In this document: positions 19,568 through 27,472 of the stretch, piece by piece
Layout: every line of letters begins with the position of its first letter
How positions within the stretch are numbered: position 1 is the stretch's first letter
Source: CALDCK01 sp050618055
Lineage (GTDB): Bacteria; Myxococcota_A; UBA9160; SMWR01
Reading direction: 5' to 3'
Assembly (NCBI GenBank): GCA_050618055.1
Contig: JBNLVK010000172.1
Location: forward strand, 16,727-80,726
Length of the DNA: 64,000 bases
Made by a program: the position numbers and the translations under genes
The notes under the pieces: generated by a model
The model's database searches: none
Told to the model about the DNA's origin: nothing
Seen by the model: only the letters and a program-made list of their open reading frames with translations

Positions 19568-20700
19568 TGGGCGGCCACTCCGTTCTCCAGCGAGGCGGCG
19601 TCACCCGGGGCCGCGTCCTTCGCGAGCAGCGAGCCGTCCGGGTTGCGGGCCACCACCACGCTGCCCTCGATCAGGTCCTCGTGGCCGCGCGCCACTACCC
19701 GGTCGCCCGGGTACAGGCCGCGCAGCACCTCGACCGCGCCGTCGCGCACCGTGCCCGTGTCCACCAGGATGCGCGTCACGCGCTTGTTGTCGCCCACCTT
19801 GAACACGACCGCGCCGTCGGCGCGCTGGAGCAGCGCCTCCTGCGGGACCATGACGACGCCCTCGCGCTTCGAGATGCCCAGGTTGGCCCGCGCGAACAGG
19901 CCCGGGCGCAGGCGGTGGTCCGGGTTGGGCACCAGCGCGCGGACGCGCAGCGTGCGCGTGCGCCGGTCGATGGTGGGAGAAACGATGTGCACGGTGGCGT
20001 CGAAGACCTCGTCCGGATACGGCGAGACCGTCACCTCGATGGGAATGCCCACGCGCACCCGGGCCGTGTCCTCCTCGGGCAGGGTGAACTCGACCTCCAC
20101 CGGATCCAGCGACACCAGCTCGAAGAGGGGCTGGCCGACGTTCACGAACTCGCCGGGCTGCACGTAGCGCTGCGCGATCTGGCCGGCGAAGCGCGCCGTC
20201 ACCGTGGCGTCGCGCAGGGCGCGTTCGGCCGTGCCCAGGTCGGCCTTCGCCACCGACAGGCGCGACAGCGCCGCCTGGAGCGCCGTCTCGGCCGCGTCGA
20301 GCTGGGTCTCCGACGCCACGTTGCGCTCCTTCAGCGCGCGCATGCGCTCGACCTCGCGCTTCTGCTCGGCCAGCGCGGCACGCGCCTCGGCCACCCGCGC
20401 GCGGGCGCGATCCAGGTCCAGATGCCGGCGCTCCGGGTCGATCTCGACCACCACGCCGTCCTCCTCGACCGCCTCGCCCTCGTCGAGGATGCGCGTCACC
20501 TCGCCGGCCACCTGCGCGGCCACGTCGGCGCGGTTGCGCGCCAGCAGCTCGCCGGACGCCTCGATGCGTTCCTCGAGGTCGCGCACGTAGACCTCGGTGA
20601 TGTAGACCGGCTTGCCGGTCGCCTCGACGGTGGCCTCCTCCTCGCCGCAGGCGACGAGGGCCAGCGCGGCGGCGAGCAGGAGCAGGATGGTGCGGGTCAT
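19564..20700 (-). CDS. Periplasmic adaptor (membrane fusion protein) of RND pump
   Basis: A 378-residue lipoprotein (lipobox LVAC, Cys at residue 18 from this start). A lipoyl/hairpin part follows, with a long coiled coil (about residues 95-160, R/E/A-rich heptads). Then come the beta-barrel and the membrane-proximal domain ending in GLYPGDRVVARGHE, the HlyD/AcrA-type signature. I prefer the ATG at 20700 because GAGGAA sits seven bases upstream; an ATG at 20712, overlapping the tetR stop as ATGA, is the alternative and would add four residues. It couples the pump to an outer-membrane channel. Confidence 0.92.
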   Translation of the reverse strand: MTRTILLLLAAALALVACGEEEATVEATGKPVYITEVYVRDLEERIEASGELLARNRADVAAQVAGEVTRILDEGEAVEEDGVVVEIDPERRHLDLDRARARVAEARAALAEQKREVERMRALKERNVASETQLDAAETALQAALSRLSVAKADLGTAERALRDATVTARFAGQIAQRYVQPGEFVNVGQPLFELVSLDPVEVEFTLPEEDTARVRVGIPIEVTVSPYPDEVFDATVHIVSPTIDRRTRTLRVRALVPNPDHRLRPGLFARANLGISKREGVVMVPQEALLQRADGAVVFKVGDNKRVTRILVDTGTVRDGAVEVLRGLYPGDRVVARGHEDLIEGSVVVARNPDGSLLAKDAAPGDAASLENGVAAQ

Positions 20701-20708
20701 GGGGTTCC

Positions 20709-21356
20709 TCATCGGGGCAGGGCTCCGCGACGCAGCAGACCGCCTTCCATCATCTGGAAGGCGAGCTCGATCATCTGGTCGGAGAAGGGGTACTCGGGGC
20801 GGGTGAGGCGCAGGGAGATCAGGCCGTGCAGCATCGCCCAGGTCGTCTCGTAGGCGGCGTCGATGTCGCGGGTGGCCAGCGTGCCCTCGCGGGCGAGCTG
20901 CTCGAGGGCGTCCTTCACCATCTCGCGCGCCGACTCGGCGGAAGGGATCGAGCCGGGCTCGAGCCCGGGCAGCGACAGCAGCCGGTAGTGCTCCGGGTTC
21001 TCGAGCGCGAACTCCAGGAAGGCGCGGGCGACGTCGTTCAGGTAGCGGGCCGCGTCGCCGCCGCGCGGGATCGACAGCATCACCTCGTGCACCTCGCGGA
21101 AGCGCTCATCGACCACCGCGGCCACCAGCCCCGCCTTGTCGCCGAAGTGGTGGTAGATGGTGGGCGCGGTGTAGCCGCAGCGCCGGCCGAGCTTGCGGAT
21201 CGACATGCCCTCGATGCCCGACTCCAGCAGCAGCGCCTGGGCCGCCTCCAGGATGGCGGCGCGGGAATCCCGTCCGCGCCCGCCGGCGCCGGAGACATCG
21301 GTGCCGCGGGCGCGCGGCTTGCCGCGCACCGGGGAAGGGGTCGAGGATGTGGTCAT
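20709..21356 (-). CDS. TetR-family repressor of the RND operon
   Basis: A 215-residue regulator. After a disordered, basic N-terminus the helix-turn-helix covers about residues 30-75 (RAAILEAAQALL...MSIRKLGRRCGYTAPTIYHHF). The ligand domain follows, with Y-R-L-L-S-L-P-G and a C-terminal helix pair (TetR_C of the WHG type). It is the first gene of the efflux unit. Its own promoter region carries three copies of a TATA-type dyad, so autorepression is very likely. Confidence 0.92.
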   Translation of the reverse strand: MTTSSTPSPVRGKPRARGTDVSGAGGRGRDSRAAILEAAQALLLESGIEGMSIRKLGRRCGYTAPTIYHHFGDKAGLVAAVVDERFREVHEVMLSIPRGGDAARYLNDVARAFLEFALENPEHYRLLSLPGLEPGSIPSAESAREMVKDALEQLAREGTLATRDIDAAYETTWAMLHGLISLRLTRPEYPFSDQMIELAFQMMEGGLLRRGALPR

Positions 21357-21363
21357 GGGAATC

Positions 21364-21402
21364 GCTATAACGTCGCTATAGCGGGCGTAACGGTGTTATA
21401 GC
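21364..21402. promoter_or_regulatory. Triple operator and promoter upstream of tetR
   Basis: Three related 8-mers lie in phase: GCTATAAC (21364-21371), the perfect palindrome GCTATAGC (21375-21382) and GTTATAGC (21395-21402). The outer two are exact inverted copies. Centres are 11 and 20 bases apart, about one and two helical turns. On the minus strand the TATAAC at 21395-21400 sits 18 bases from TTGGAA (21419-21424), a good sigma-70 -10/-35 pair for tetR, so bound repressor would cover the -10 and the start site. These are among the few A/T-rich bases in the area. Confidence 0.65.
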
Positions 21403-21472
21403 CCAGCATCTTGAGCGCTTCCAAGCGGGCCAGAAATGCGTAACATGGACGCCCACTTGGAGGGGTGGAAGC

Positions 21473-21955
21473 ATGCGCATCGCAATCCTGACCTCATGCC
21501 TCGTGGCCCTGCTGGCGGGGCTGCCTGCCGGCGCCGAGGAGGCCGCGGAGGAGGCGAAGGAGCAGCCCTCGGGCCGCGTGACCATCGGCGCCTACCAGGC
21601 GTCGTTCATCGGCAGCGGCCAGCTCGGCGGCGGCCAGCTCACCTTCCGCGGCGAGACCCACGACTTCAAGATCGGCGGTCTCGGCTTCGGGGGAATCGGC
21701 ATCGCCCGGATCGACGCGGAGGGCGACGTCTTCGGCCTCGAGAAGCTCGAGGACTTCGCCGGCACCTACGGCCAGCTGCGCGGCGGCATCGGCGTCACCG
21801 ACAAGAGCATCGGCGGACCGCTGTGGGTGGAGAACACGAAGGGCGTGCGCCTCAAGCTCGAGACGAAGATGTCCGGCGTGATCCTGAACCTGGGCGCCGA
21901 CGGCCTCGTCATCGTGATGGACGACGAGGAAGAAGAGGCGTCGGAGGACGAGTAG
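21473..21955 (+). CDS. Small exported protein of unknown function
   Basis: A 160-residue protein with a cleavable signal peptide (hydrophobic residues 4-17, A-G-A cleavage site near 20). The mature part is Gly-rich and predicted beta: FIGSGQLGGGQLTF, KIGGLGFGGIGIARI, FAGTYGQLRGGIGV. The C-terminus is strongly acidic (DDEEEEASEDE). I cannot place it in a named family; the look is of a small periplasmic beta protein. GGAGG lies upstream of the ATG. It is divergent from tetR and shares the operator region, so it may also be under TetR control. Confidence 0.7.
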   Translation: MRIAILTSCLVALLAGLPAGAEEAAEEAKEQPSGRVTIGAYQASFIGSGQLGGGQLTFRGETHDFKIGGLGFGGIGIARIDAEGDVFGLEKLEDFAGTYGQLRGGIGVTDKSIGGPLWVENTKGVRLKLETKMSGVILNLGADGLVIVMDDEEEEASEDE

Positions 21956-21958
21956 CGA

Positions 21959-22654
21959 CTAGGCCCGCGCGGGCAGACCCATGCGCGCGTCCAGGTCGTC
22001 GGTCAGCGCGTCGAGCCTGCCGTCGAGATCGCGGGCCAGCTCCTCCTCGTCCTCGGGGCTGGCCTCGCGCGGCACGTCGAGCGGCGAGCCGAAGCGCCCG
22101 GTCACGTGCGCGAAGGGAAGCGGCAGCAGCGTGCCGTCCCAGCTGCCGAAGCGGAAGCAGGGGCTGGCCGAGAACGCGTAGGGCGTGATCGCGACGCCGG
22201 TCATGCGCGACAGGCTCACGACGCCGATCTTCGAGCGACGCTCCGGACCGCGCGGACCGTCCACCGGCAGCGACACCGGCGTGCCGGCGCGCACGATGCG
22301 CACCAGGCCGCGCAGCGCGGCCGCGCCGCCGGAGGAGCTGGATCCGCGCGGCGGCGGCGTGTAGCCCAGTGCCACCAGCAGCCGCGTGATGACGTCGCCG
22401 TCGCGGCTGCGGCTCACCGGTACGCTGAAGCCGCGTCCGCGGAAGGCATAGGCGGCGATCAGGATGTCGCGGTGCCAGATGGCGCCGACGGCCGCGCCGC
22501 CTTCGTCGAGCGGGCTCTCGCCCTCCATCTCGATCCGCCAGGTCTTGCCGAGCACGCGCAACAGCAACGCGGCGAGCGACATCAACACCGGTCCGAGAGC
22601 TCGGACGGCGCGATTCGTGGATCGCTTGCGCAGGCTGCCCGAGCGCTTCCCCAT
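21959..22654 (-). CDS. DUF374 family lysophospholipid acyltransferase-like protein
   Basis: A 231-residue protein with an N-terminal hydrophobic segment (about 15-35). The DUF374 signature is clear: IWHRDILIAAY (the H-x-x-x-L/D acyltransferase-like start), SRSRDGDVI, RGSSSSGGAAALRGL, and PVDGPRGPERRSKIGVV. The family is thought to transfer acyl chains to lipid A or another lipid at the inner membrane. I choose ATG 22654 because the 50-residue upstream extension is Pro/Arg-rich and not conserved in style. It converges with the exported protein gene across a three-base gap. Confidence 0.82.
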   Translation of the reverse strand: MGKRSGSLRKRSTNRAVRALGPVLMSLAALLLRVLGKTWRIEMEGESPLDEGGAAVGAIWHRDILIAAYAFRGRGFSVPVSRSRDGDVITRLLVALGYTPPPRGSSSSGGAAALRGLVRIVRAGTPVSLPVDGPRGPERRSKIGVVSLSRMTGVAITPYAFSASPCFRFGSWDGTLLPLPFAHVTGRFGSPLDVPREASPEDEEELARDLDGRLDALTDDLDARMGLPARA

Positions 22655-22708
22655 CGCGGCAGAGAATGGCGCGAAAGCGGCCTTCGCGCCCGTCGGTGTG
22701 AGCCCCGG

Positions 22709-22722
22709 CCCGTCCGGACGGG
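22709..22722. promoter_or_regulatory. Perfect 14-base palindrome in a divergent promoter region
   Basis: CCCGTCCGGACGGG lies in the 146 bases between the divergent DUF374 and LLM genes. It could be an operator; at this GC content chance palindromes are not rare, so the call is weak. Confidence 0.25.
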
Positions 22723-22800
22723 ACGGGACTTGCGTCCAGGGGGCAGGCCGGCGAGCCTGTTCCATCCAGCTTGCTGACACTCCATCAGGAGCCTCCCCCA

Positions 22801-23859
22801 ATGAAGTTCGGCGTACTCTCCGTCTTCCAGAACTACCGCGACGAGCAGGACGACACCGACGTCATGGCCGCCGAGATGTCGCTGGCCTGCGCGGCGGACG
22901 AGCTCGGCTTCGACAGCTACTGGGCCACCGAGCACCACTTCTTCGGCTACTCGATGTGCCCCGACAACGTGCAGTGGTTGGCACAGGTGGCGGGGCGCAC
23001 GTCGCGCATCAAGCTCGGCACCGGAGCGGTGATCGTGCCCTGGAACGATCCGTACCGGGTGGCCGCCAAGATCGCCCTGCTCGACCAGCAGAGCGGCGGC
23101 CGCGCGCTGCTCGGCTTCGGCCGCGGCCTCTCGCGACGCGAGTACGAGGGCTTCGGCATCCCCATGGACGAGGCCCGCCCGCGCTTCGACCAGGGCACGG
23201 CGCTGGTGCTCGAGGCGCTGAACAAGGGCTTCTTCGAGGCGGACACCGAGTTCTTCCAGCGCCCGCGCCGCGACCTGCGCCCGCGCCCGACCGCCGCCTT
23301 CGACGACCGCGTCTACTCCATCGGCGTCTCACCCGAGTCGGCGCTCCAGGCGGCCGTGCTGGGAGCCCAGCTGATGGTGCTGGCCCAGCAGCCCTGGGAG
23401 GTCTTCAAGGAGGTCTCCCTCGTTCCCTACCAGGAGCGCTGGAAGGAGCTGCGCGACACGCCGCCGCCGGTGCCCTTCTGCGGCCAGCTCGTCTACTGCG
23501 ACCGCGACCCGCAGAGGGCCCGGGAGCTGGGGCTCAAGTACGTGCGCGAGTACTTCACCACCATCGTCGAGCACTACGAGATCGGCGGCGACCACTTCAA
23601 GGACGCCCGGGGCTACGAGTTCTACGGCAACGCCGCCGAGGCGATCCAGGCCATGGGCCTGGAGGCGATGGCCGAGATGTATGCGAACCTGAACACCTTC
23701 GGGACGCCCGAGCAGATCGTGGAGCAGCTACGGCACCAGAAGGAGGTGCTCGGCGTCGACCACGACGTCCTGTTCATTCCCAAGTATGGCAGCATGACCA
23801 CCGAGCAGGCGATGAGCTCGATGCAGCTCTTCGCCCGCGAAGTGATTCCCCAGTTCTGA
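22801..23859 (+). CDS. LLM-class flavin-dependent oxidoreductase
   Basis: A 352-residue luciferase-like TIM barrel. Typical segments are YWATEHHFFGYSMCPDN, GTGAVIVPWNDPYRVA (loop before the flavin phosphate) and LLGFGRGLSRREYEGFGI. AGGAG lies about nine bases before the ATG. The amidohydrolase gene follows 13 bases later, so the two form a unit. Pairs of LLM oxidoreductase and amidohydrolase genes recur in Binatota- and actinobacteria-like degraders; the substrate is unknown. It is less than half identical by eye to the LLM protein at 15035-16015, so they are probably not recent duplicates. Confidence 0.85.
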   Translation: MKFGVLSVFQNYRDEQDDTDVMAAEMSLACAADELGFDSYWATEHHFFGYSMCPDNVQWLAQVAGRTSRIKLGTGAVIVPWNDPYRVAAKIALLDQQSGGRALLGFGRGLSRREYEGFGIPMDEARPRFDQGTALVLEALNKGFFEADTEFFQRPRRDLRPRPTAAFDDRVYSIGVSPESALQAAVLGAQLMVLAQQPWEVFKEVSLVPYQERWKELRDTPPPVPFCGQLVYCDRDPQRARELGLKYVREYFTTIVEHYEIGGDHFKDARGYEFYGNAAEAIQAMGLEAMAEMYANLNTFGTPEQIVEQLRHQKEVLGVDHDVLFIPKYGSMTTEQAMSSMQLFAREVIPQF

Positions 23860-23872
23860 GCGAAGGAACCCC

Positions 23873-25111
23873 ATGAGCGAGCCCTACATCCTGATCACCG
23901 CCGACACCCACGCCGGCGGAAGCCACGCCCAGTACCGCGAGTACCTGGACCCGAAGTACCGCGACGCCTTCGACGAGTGGCGCGGCGGCTACAAGAACCC
24001 GGCGCTCGAGCACTACGGCAAGAAGAAGATGCGCAACTGGGACCTGGAGATCCGCAACGGCGACCAGAACGGCCAGGGCGTGGTCGGCGAGGTGGTGTTC
24101 CCGAACACGGTGCCGCCCTTCTACAAGAAGAGCATCGTCACCACCCAGCCTCCCAAGCCCGACGAGTACGAGCGCTGCCTGGCCGGCATCCGGGCCCACA
24201 ACCGCTGGCTGGTCGACTTCTGCAACGAGGACCCGGCGCGGCGCGCCGGCATCGGCCTGATCCTGCCAAACGACCTGGACGAGGCGGTGAAGGACATCGA
24301 GTTCATCGCCAGCAACGGCCTGCGCGGCGGCGTGCTGCTGCCGCTGATTCCCGAGGACTGCACCTGGCTCAAGCCCCTCTACCACCCGGACTGGGACAAG
24401 GTGTTCGCCGCCATCCAGGACGCGGGCCTGGTCATGAACCAGCACTCGGGCCAGGGCTCGCCCGACTACGGCGAGGGCGCGGTGGCCGAGGCCATCTGGA
24501 TCTCGGAGGTCCAGTTCTTCTGCCGGCGCGGCTACAGCCACCTGATCATGAGCGGCGTCTTCGAGCGCTTCCCGAAGCTCCGCTACATCCTGACCGAGAG
24601 CGGCTGCTCCTGGGCGCCGCCCATGCTGGCCCAGCTCGACCGCATCCATCACGGCATCCAGCGCGGCTCGATGGGCGAGATGTACTACGAGGGCATGGAG
24701 TGGGGGCTCAAGATGCTCCCCAGCGAGTACGCCAAGCGCAACTGCTGGTACGGCGCGAGCTTCCCGTCGAAGGTGGAGCTGGGCGGCATCGACGAGGTGG
24801 GTCCCGAGAAGGTGCTGTGGGGCAACGACTACCCGCACTACGAGGGCACGTTCCCCTACAACCTGGAGTCGCTGCGGCTGACCTTCGCCGACATTCCAGA
24901 GAAGCAGCGGCGCATGCTGTTCGCCGAAAACGCGGCCGCGCTCTACGGCTTCGACCTGGACGCGCTGCGTCCGCTGGCCGAGAAGTACGGGCCCACGCCG
25001 GAGCAGATCGACGAGCCGCTGCCGCCGGACCAGATTCCGCGCGACTCCCAGTGCTACCTCTTCCAGACGGCGCTGCGCGAGCTGAAGGAACGCCAAGCCG
25101 CGAGCGCCTGA
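23873..25111 (+). CDS. Amidohydrolase family protein (metal-dependent TIM barrel)
   Basis: A 412-residue protein of the amidohydrolase-2 group. Metal and active-site candidates are D/H in ITADTHAGGSH (residues 8-18), MNQHSGQGS mid-chain, LTESGCSWAP, and the Asp of WGNDYPHYEGTFP near residue 325. This layout fits hydrolases and decarboxylases of the ACMSD/isouronate type. It lies just downstream of an LLM oxidoreductase and may act on its product. The start has AAGGA at a proper distance. Confidence 0.85.
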   Translation: MSEPYILITADTHAGGSHAQYREYLDPKYRDAFDEWRGGYKNPALEHYGKKKMRNWDLEIRNGDQNGQGVVGEVVFPNTVPPFYKKSIVTTQPPKPDEYERCLAGIRAHNRWLVDFCNEDPARRAGIGLILPNDLDEAVKDIEFIASNGLRGGVLLPLIPEDCTWLKPLYHPDWDKVFAAIQDAGLVMNQHSGQGSPDYGEGAVAEAIWISEVQFFCRRGYSHLIMSGVFERFPKLRYILTESGCSWAPPMLAQLDRIHHGIQRGSMGEMYYEGMEWGLKMLPSEYAKRNCWYGASFPSKVELGGIDEVGPEKVLWGNDYPHYEGTFPYNLESLRLTFADIPEKQRRMLFAENAAALYGFDLDALRPLAEKYGPTPEQIDEPLPPDQIPRDSQCYLFQTALRELKERQAASA

Positions 25112-25118
25112 GGCGCCC

Positions 25119-26708
25119 GTGATGCAGGACCTGCTCCAGGCGGCCGGAGGCCTCGGGCTGTTCCTGCTCGGTGTGGCGCTGCTCACCGACGGTCTGCGTG
25201 GCCTGGCGGGCAACGCGCTCGAGCGCTCGCTGCGCCGCTTCACCCGGAGCCCGCTCTCGGGCGCCGTCTCGGGCGCGGTGGCCACCGCGCTGGTGGGATC
25301 GTCGAGCGCCACGACCGTCACCGCCGTGGGCTTCGCGGGCGCGGCGATCCTGACGTTCCCGCAGGCCCTGGGCATCGTGTTCGGCGCCAACATCGGAACC
25401 ACGCTCCGCGGCTGGCTCGTGGCGCTGCTCGGCTTCCGTCCCGACATCGGAGCGATCGCCTCCCTGCTGGTCCTGACCGGCGCGCTGCTGCGGCTGCTGG
25501 GACGGGGCCGCGCGCGCCACGCGGGTCTGGCGATCGCCGGCTTCGGCCTGGTGTTCGTGGGCTTCGTGAACCTCCAGCAGGGCATGGCCGGCTTCGAGGG
25601 CCTGGTGACGCCCCAGACGTTCCCGGCGGACACGCTGACGGGACGCCTCTGGCTGGTGGGCATCGGCGTGGCGATCACGCTCGTCACCCAGTCGTCGAGT
25701 GCCGGCGTCGCCACCGCCATCGCCGCGGTCGGCACGGGCACGGTCTCCTTCTCGCAGGCGGCGGCCATGGTGATCGGCATGGACGTGGGCACCACCGTCA
25801 CGGCGGCGCTGGCCACGATCGGCGCATCGCTGCCGGCGCGACGCACCGGCTGGGCCCACGTCGTCTACAACGTGCTCACCGGCGTCGGCGCGTTCTTCCT
25901 GCTGCCCGTCTACGCCCTCGTGCTCGAGCGGGCGGCTCCGGGCTTCGCCGCCAGCGACCCGGAGTTCGCGCTGGTCGGCTTCCACTCGCTGTTCAACTTC
26001 CTCGGCGTGGTGATCGTCCTGCCGTTCACCGGTCCCTTCGCGCGTCTGGTCGAGCGGATGATTCCGGAGCGTCCGGTCGCGCTGGCCGCCGGGCTCGACC
26101 CCCGTTTCCTCGCGGAGCCGACGGTGGCGCTGCGCGCGGTGGGCGTCGTGCTGAGCGACATCGCCCGGCTCGCCTTCGACGTGGTGTCCGCGCAGCTTCC
26201 GCCGCGCACGCCCGCCGCCCCGGAGCTGTCCGAGATCCGCGAGGCGCTCGACGAGACCCAGCGCTACGTGGCGCGCATCCGCACGCCCGGACCGGGCGGC
26301 GATGTCGACGCGCGCGAGGTGGCGGCGCTGCACGTGATCGACCAGCTGCGGCGCCTGATCGAACGCTGCGAGGAGCGGCGCCTGCCCGACGACATGGGCG
26401 ACGACCCGGTGCTGCGCGAGAGCGCCGGCGCCCTGGCCGGACTGCTCGGCTCGATCGGAGCCGACGCCGAGGAGCCGCTCGCCCGACTGGAGGAGCGGCT
26501 CCGGCAGGACCGGCCCGCGTTCCGCCGCGAGATCCTGCACCGCGCCAGCGTCGACGAGCTGACCAACGAAGAGGCCCTGGAGCGGCTCGACGCCTACCGC
26601 TGGCTCGAGCGCGAGACCCACCACGCCAACCGCATCGTCCACCACCTGGAGCGCATCCGGCAGGAGAACCCGGTGGTCGAGGCGGAGGAGCCCCCCGAGC
26701 CCGACTAG
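25119..26708 (+). CDS. Na+/phosphate cotransporter family protein with PhoU-like tail
   Basis: A 529-residue protein. About eight membrane segments fill residues 1-310 and carry the two inverted QSSS-type repeats of the NptA/type II Na/Pi family: ALVGSSSATTVTA (first) and VTQSSSAGVATA (second). Each is followed by a Gly-rich stretch (FGANIGTT, GMDVGTT). The cytoplasmic part from about 340 is helical and PhoU-like. It imports or exports phosphate with Na+. The first repeat has Gly in place of Gln, so coordination may differ. Either GTG 25119 or ATG 25122 may start it. Confidence 0.88.
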   Translation: MMQDLLQAAGGLGLFLLGVALLTDGLRGLAGNALERSLRRFTRSPLSGAVSGAVATALVGSSSATTVTAVGFAGAAILTFPQALGIVFGANIGTTLRGWLVALLGFRPDIGAIASLLVLTGALLRLLGRGRARHAGLAIAGFGLVFVGFVNLQQGMAGFEGLVTPQTFPADTLTGRLWLVGIGVAITLVTQSSSAGVATAIAAVGTGTVSFSQAAAMVIGMDVGTTVTAALATIGASLPARRTGWAHVVYNVLTGVGAFFLLPVYALVLERAAPGFAASDPEFALVGFHSLFNFLGVVIVLPFTGPFARLVERMIPERPVALAAGLDPRFLAEPTVALRAVGVVLSDIARLAFDVVSAQLPPRTPAAPELSEIREALDETQRYVARIRTPGPGGDVDAREVAALHVIDQLRRLIERCEERRLPDDMGDDPVLRESAGALAGLLGSIGADAEEPLARLEERLRQDRPAFRREILHRASVDELTNEEALERLDAYRWLERETHHANRIVHHLERIRQENPVVEAEEPPEPD

Positions 26709-26730
26709 GGAGTGTCTGCGCGGGCGGGTC

Positions 26731-26753
26731 GCCTGCCGATCGGCGAGGCAGGC
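26731..26753 (+). terminator. Stem-loop after the phosphate transporter gene
   Basis: Arms GCCTGCC and GGCAGGC pair perfectly over seven bases with a nine-base loop, 22 bases after the stop. No T run follows, so termination would be weak or factor-dependent. The remaining 160 bases up to the ACT gene show only GC-rich sequence. Confidence 0.4.
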
Positions 26754-26914
26754 GGGCGCGGGACCCTGCCCGGTCGCGAGGCAGCGGCGGCGGCGACTGC
26801 GTGCCGGTTCCGGCCCGTCCGGGCGCGCGTGCGCCGCGTCCGGTCGGAGGGCTCCCGCGGCACGCGCCTTGCTTCGCAGCCCGACCGGACGGGGACGTCT
26901 GCTGCGGGGGAGAG

Positions 26915-27472
26915 ATGGGGGATACGCTCGACGTCGACTGGGAGAGGAGCACCGACCAGCGCACCGTGCTGCGGCTGGCGGGCGGTCTGCGTCCGGGCTG
27001 GTGCGGCAAGCTCGCCACCGGGCTCGCGCGCCGCGGCATCGACATCGAGCGCGGCCACGCCCGCATCGTCGCGGCGGGCCGCTGGGAGGCGTCGTTCCAG
27101 CTCCACTGCCTGCCGGGCAGCGAGCCGCCGGGCGACGAGATCGTGCGCAGCCTGAACGAGGACCTGCGCGACGGCTTCATGACGCCGATCGTGCTGGACG
27201 CCTTCGCGCTGCGCACGAGCGAAGCGCGCGGCGGCTGCCTGCGGCTCGACGTGGAGGCGCCCGATCGCCTGGGCTTCCTGGCCGCGTTGCTGCGCCGCCT
27301 CGCCTTCTTCTCCCTGTTCCCGTCGGAGGTCGAGATCGAGACGGTGGGGGGCCGCGCCCGCGACCGGCTCTGGCTGCGCGCCGCCGGCGATCGCACGCCG
27401 CTGCCGCGCACCACCGCCGCCGTCCGGGCGAGCCTGGAGGCGCTGGTGCGGAAGCCGGGCGAGCGGGACTAG
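26915..27472 (+). CDS. Tandem ACT-domain protein
   Basis: A 185-residue protein from ATG 26915 with GGGGGAGA upstream. Two ACT-like units are visible: residues about 10-85 (RTVLRLAGGLRPGWCGKLATGLA with I-E-x-G-H-A) and 105-165 (LRLDVEAPDRLGFLAALLRRLA followed by EVEIETV). The second resembles the C-terminal ACT of GlnD (V-x-A-x-D-R-x-G-L/F-L). No catalytic domain is attached, so it is probably a small ligand-sensing or adaptor protein. Longer in-frame starts upstream give only Pro/Arg-rich sequence. Its TAG shares CTAG with the convergent sulfatase-like gene. Confidence 0.65.
   Translation: MGDTLDVDWERSTDQRTVLRLAGGLRPGWCGKLATGLARRGIDIERGHARIVAAGRWEASFQLHCLPGSEPPGDEIVRSLNEDLRDGFMTPIVLDAFALRTSEARGGCLRLDVEAPDRLGFLAALLRRLAFFSLFPSEVEIETVGGRARDRLWLRAAGDRTPLPRTTAAVRASLEALVRKPGERD

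Noticed and set aside
20709..20712. ATG at 20712 as the start of the efflux adaptor
   Set aside because: Kept only as an alternative; the ATG at 20700 has a better ribosome site and gives a normal-length lipoprotein signal.
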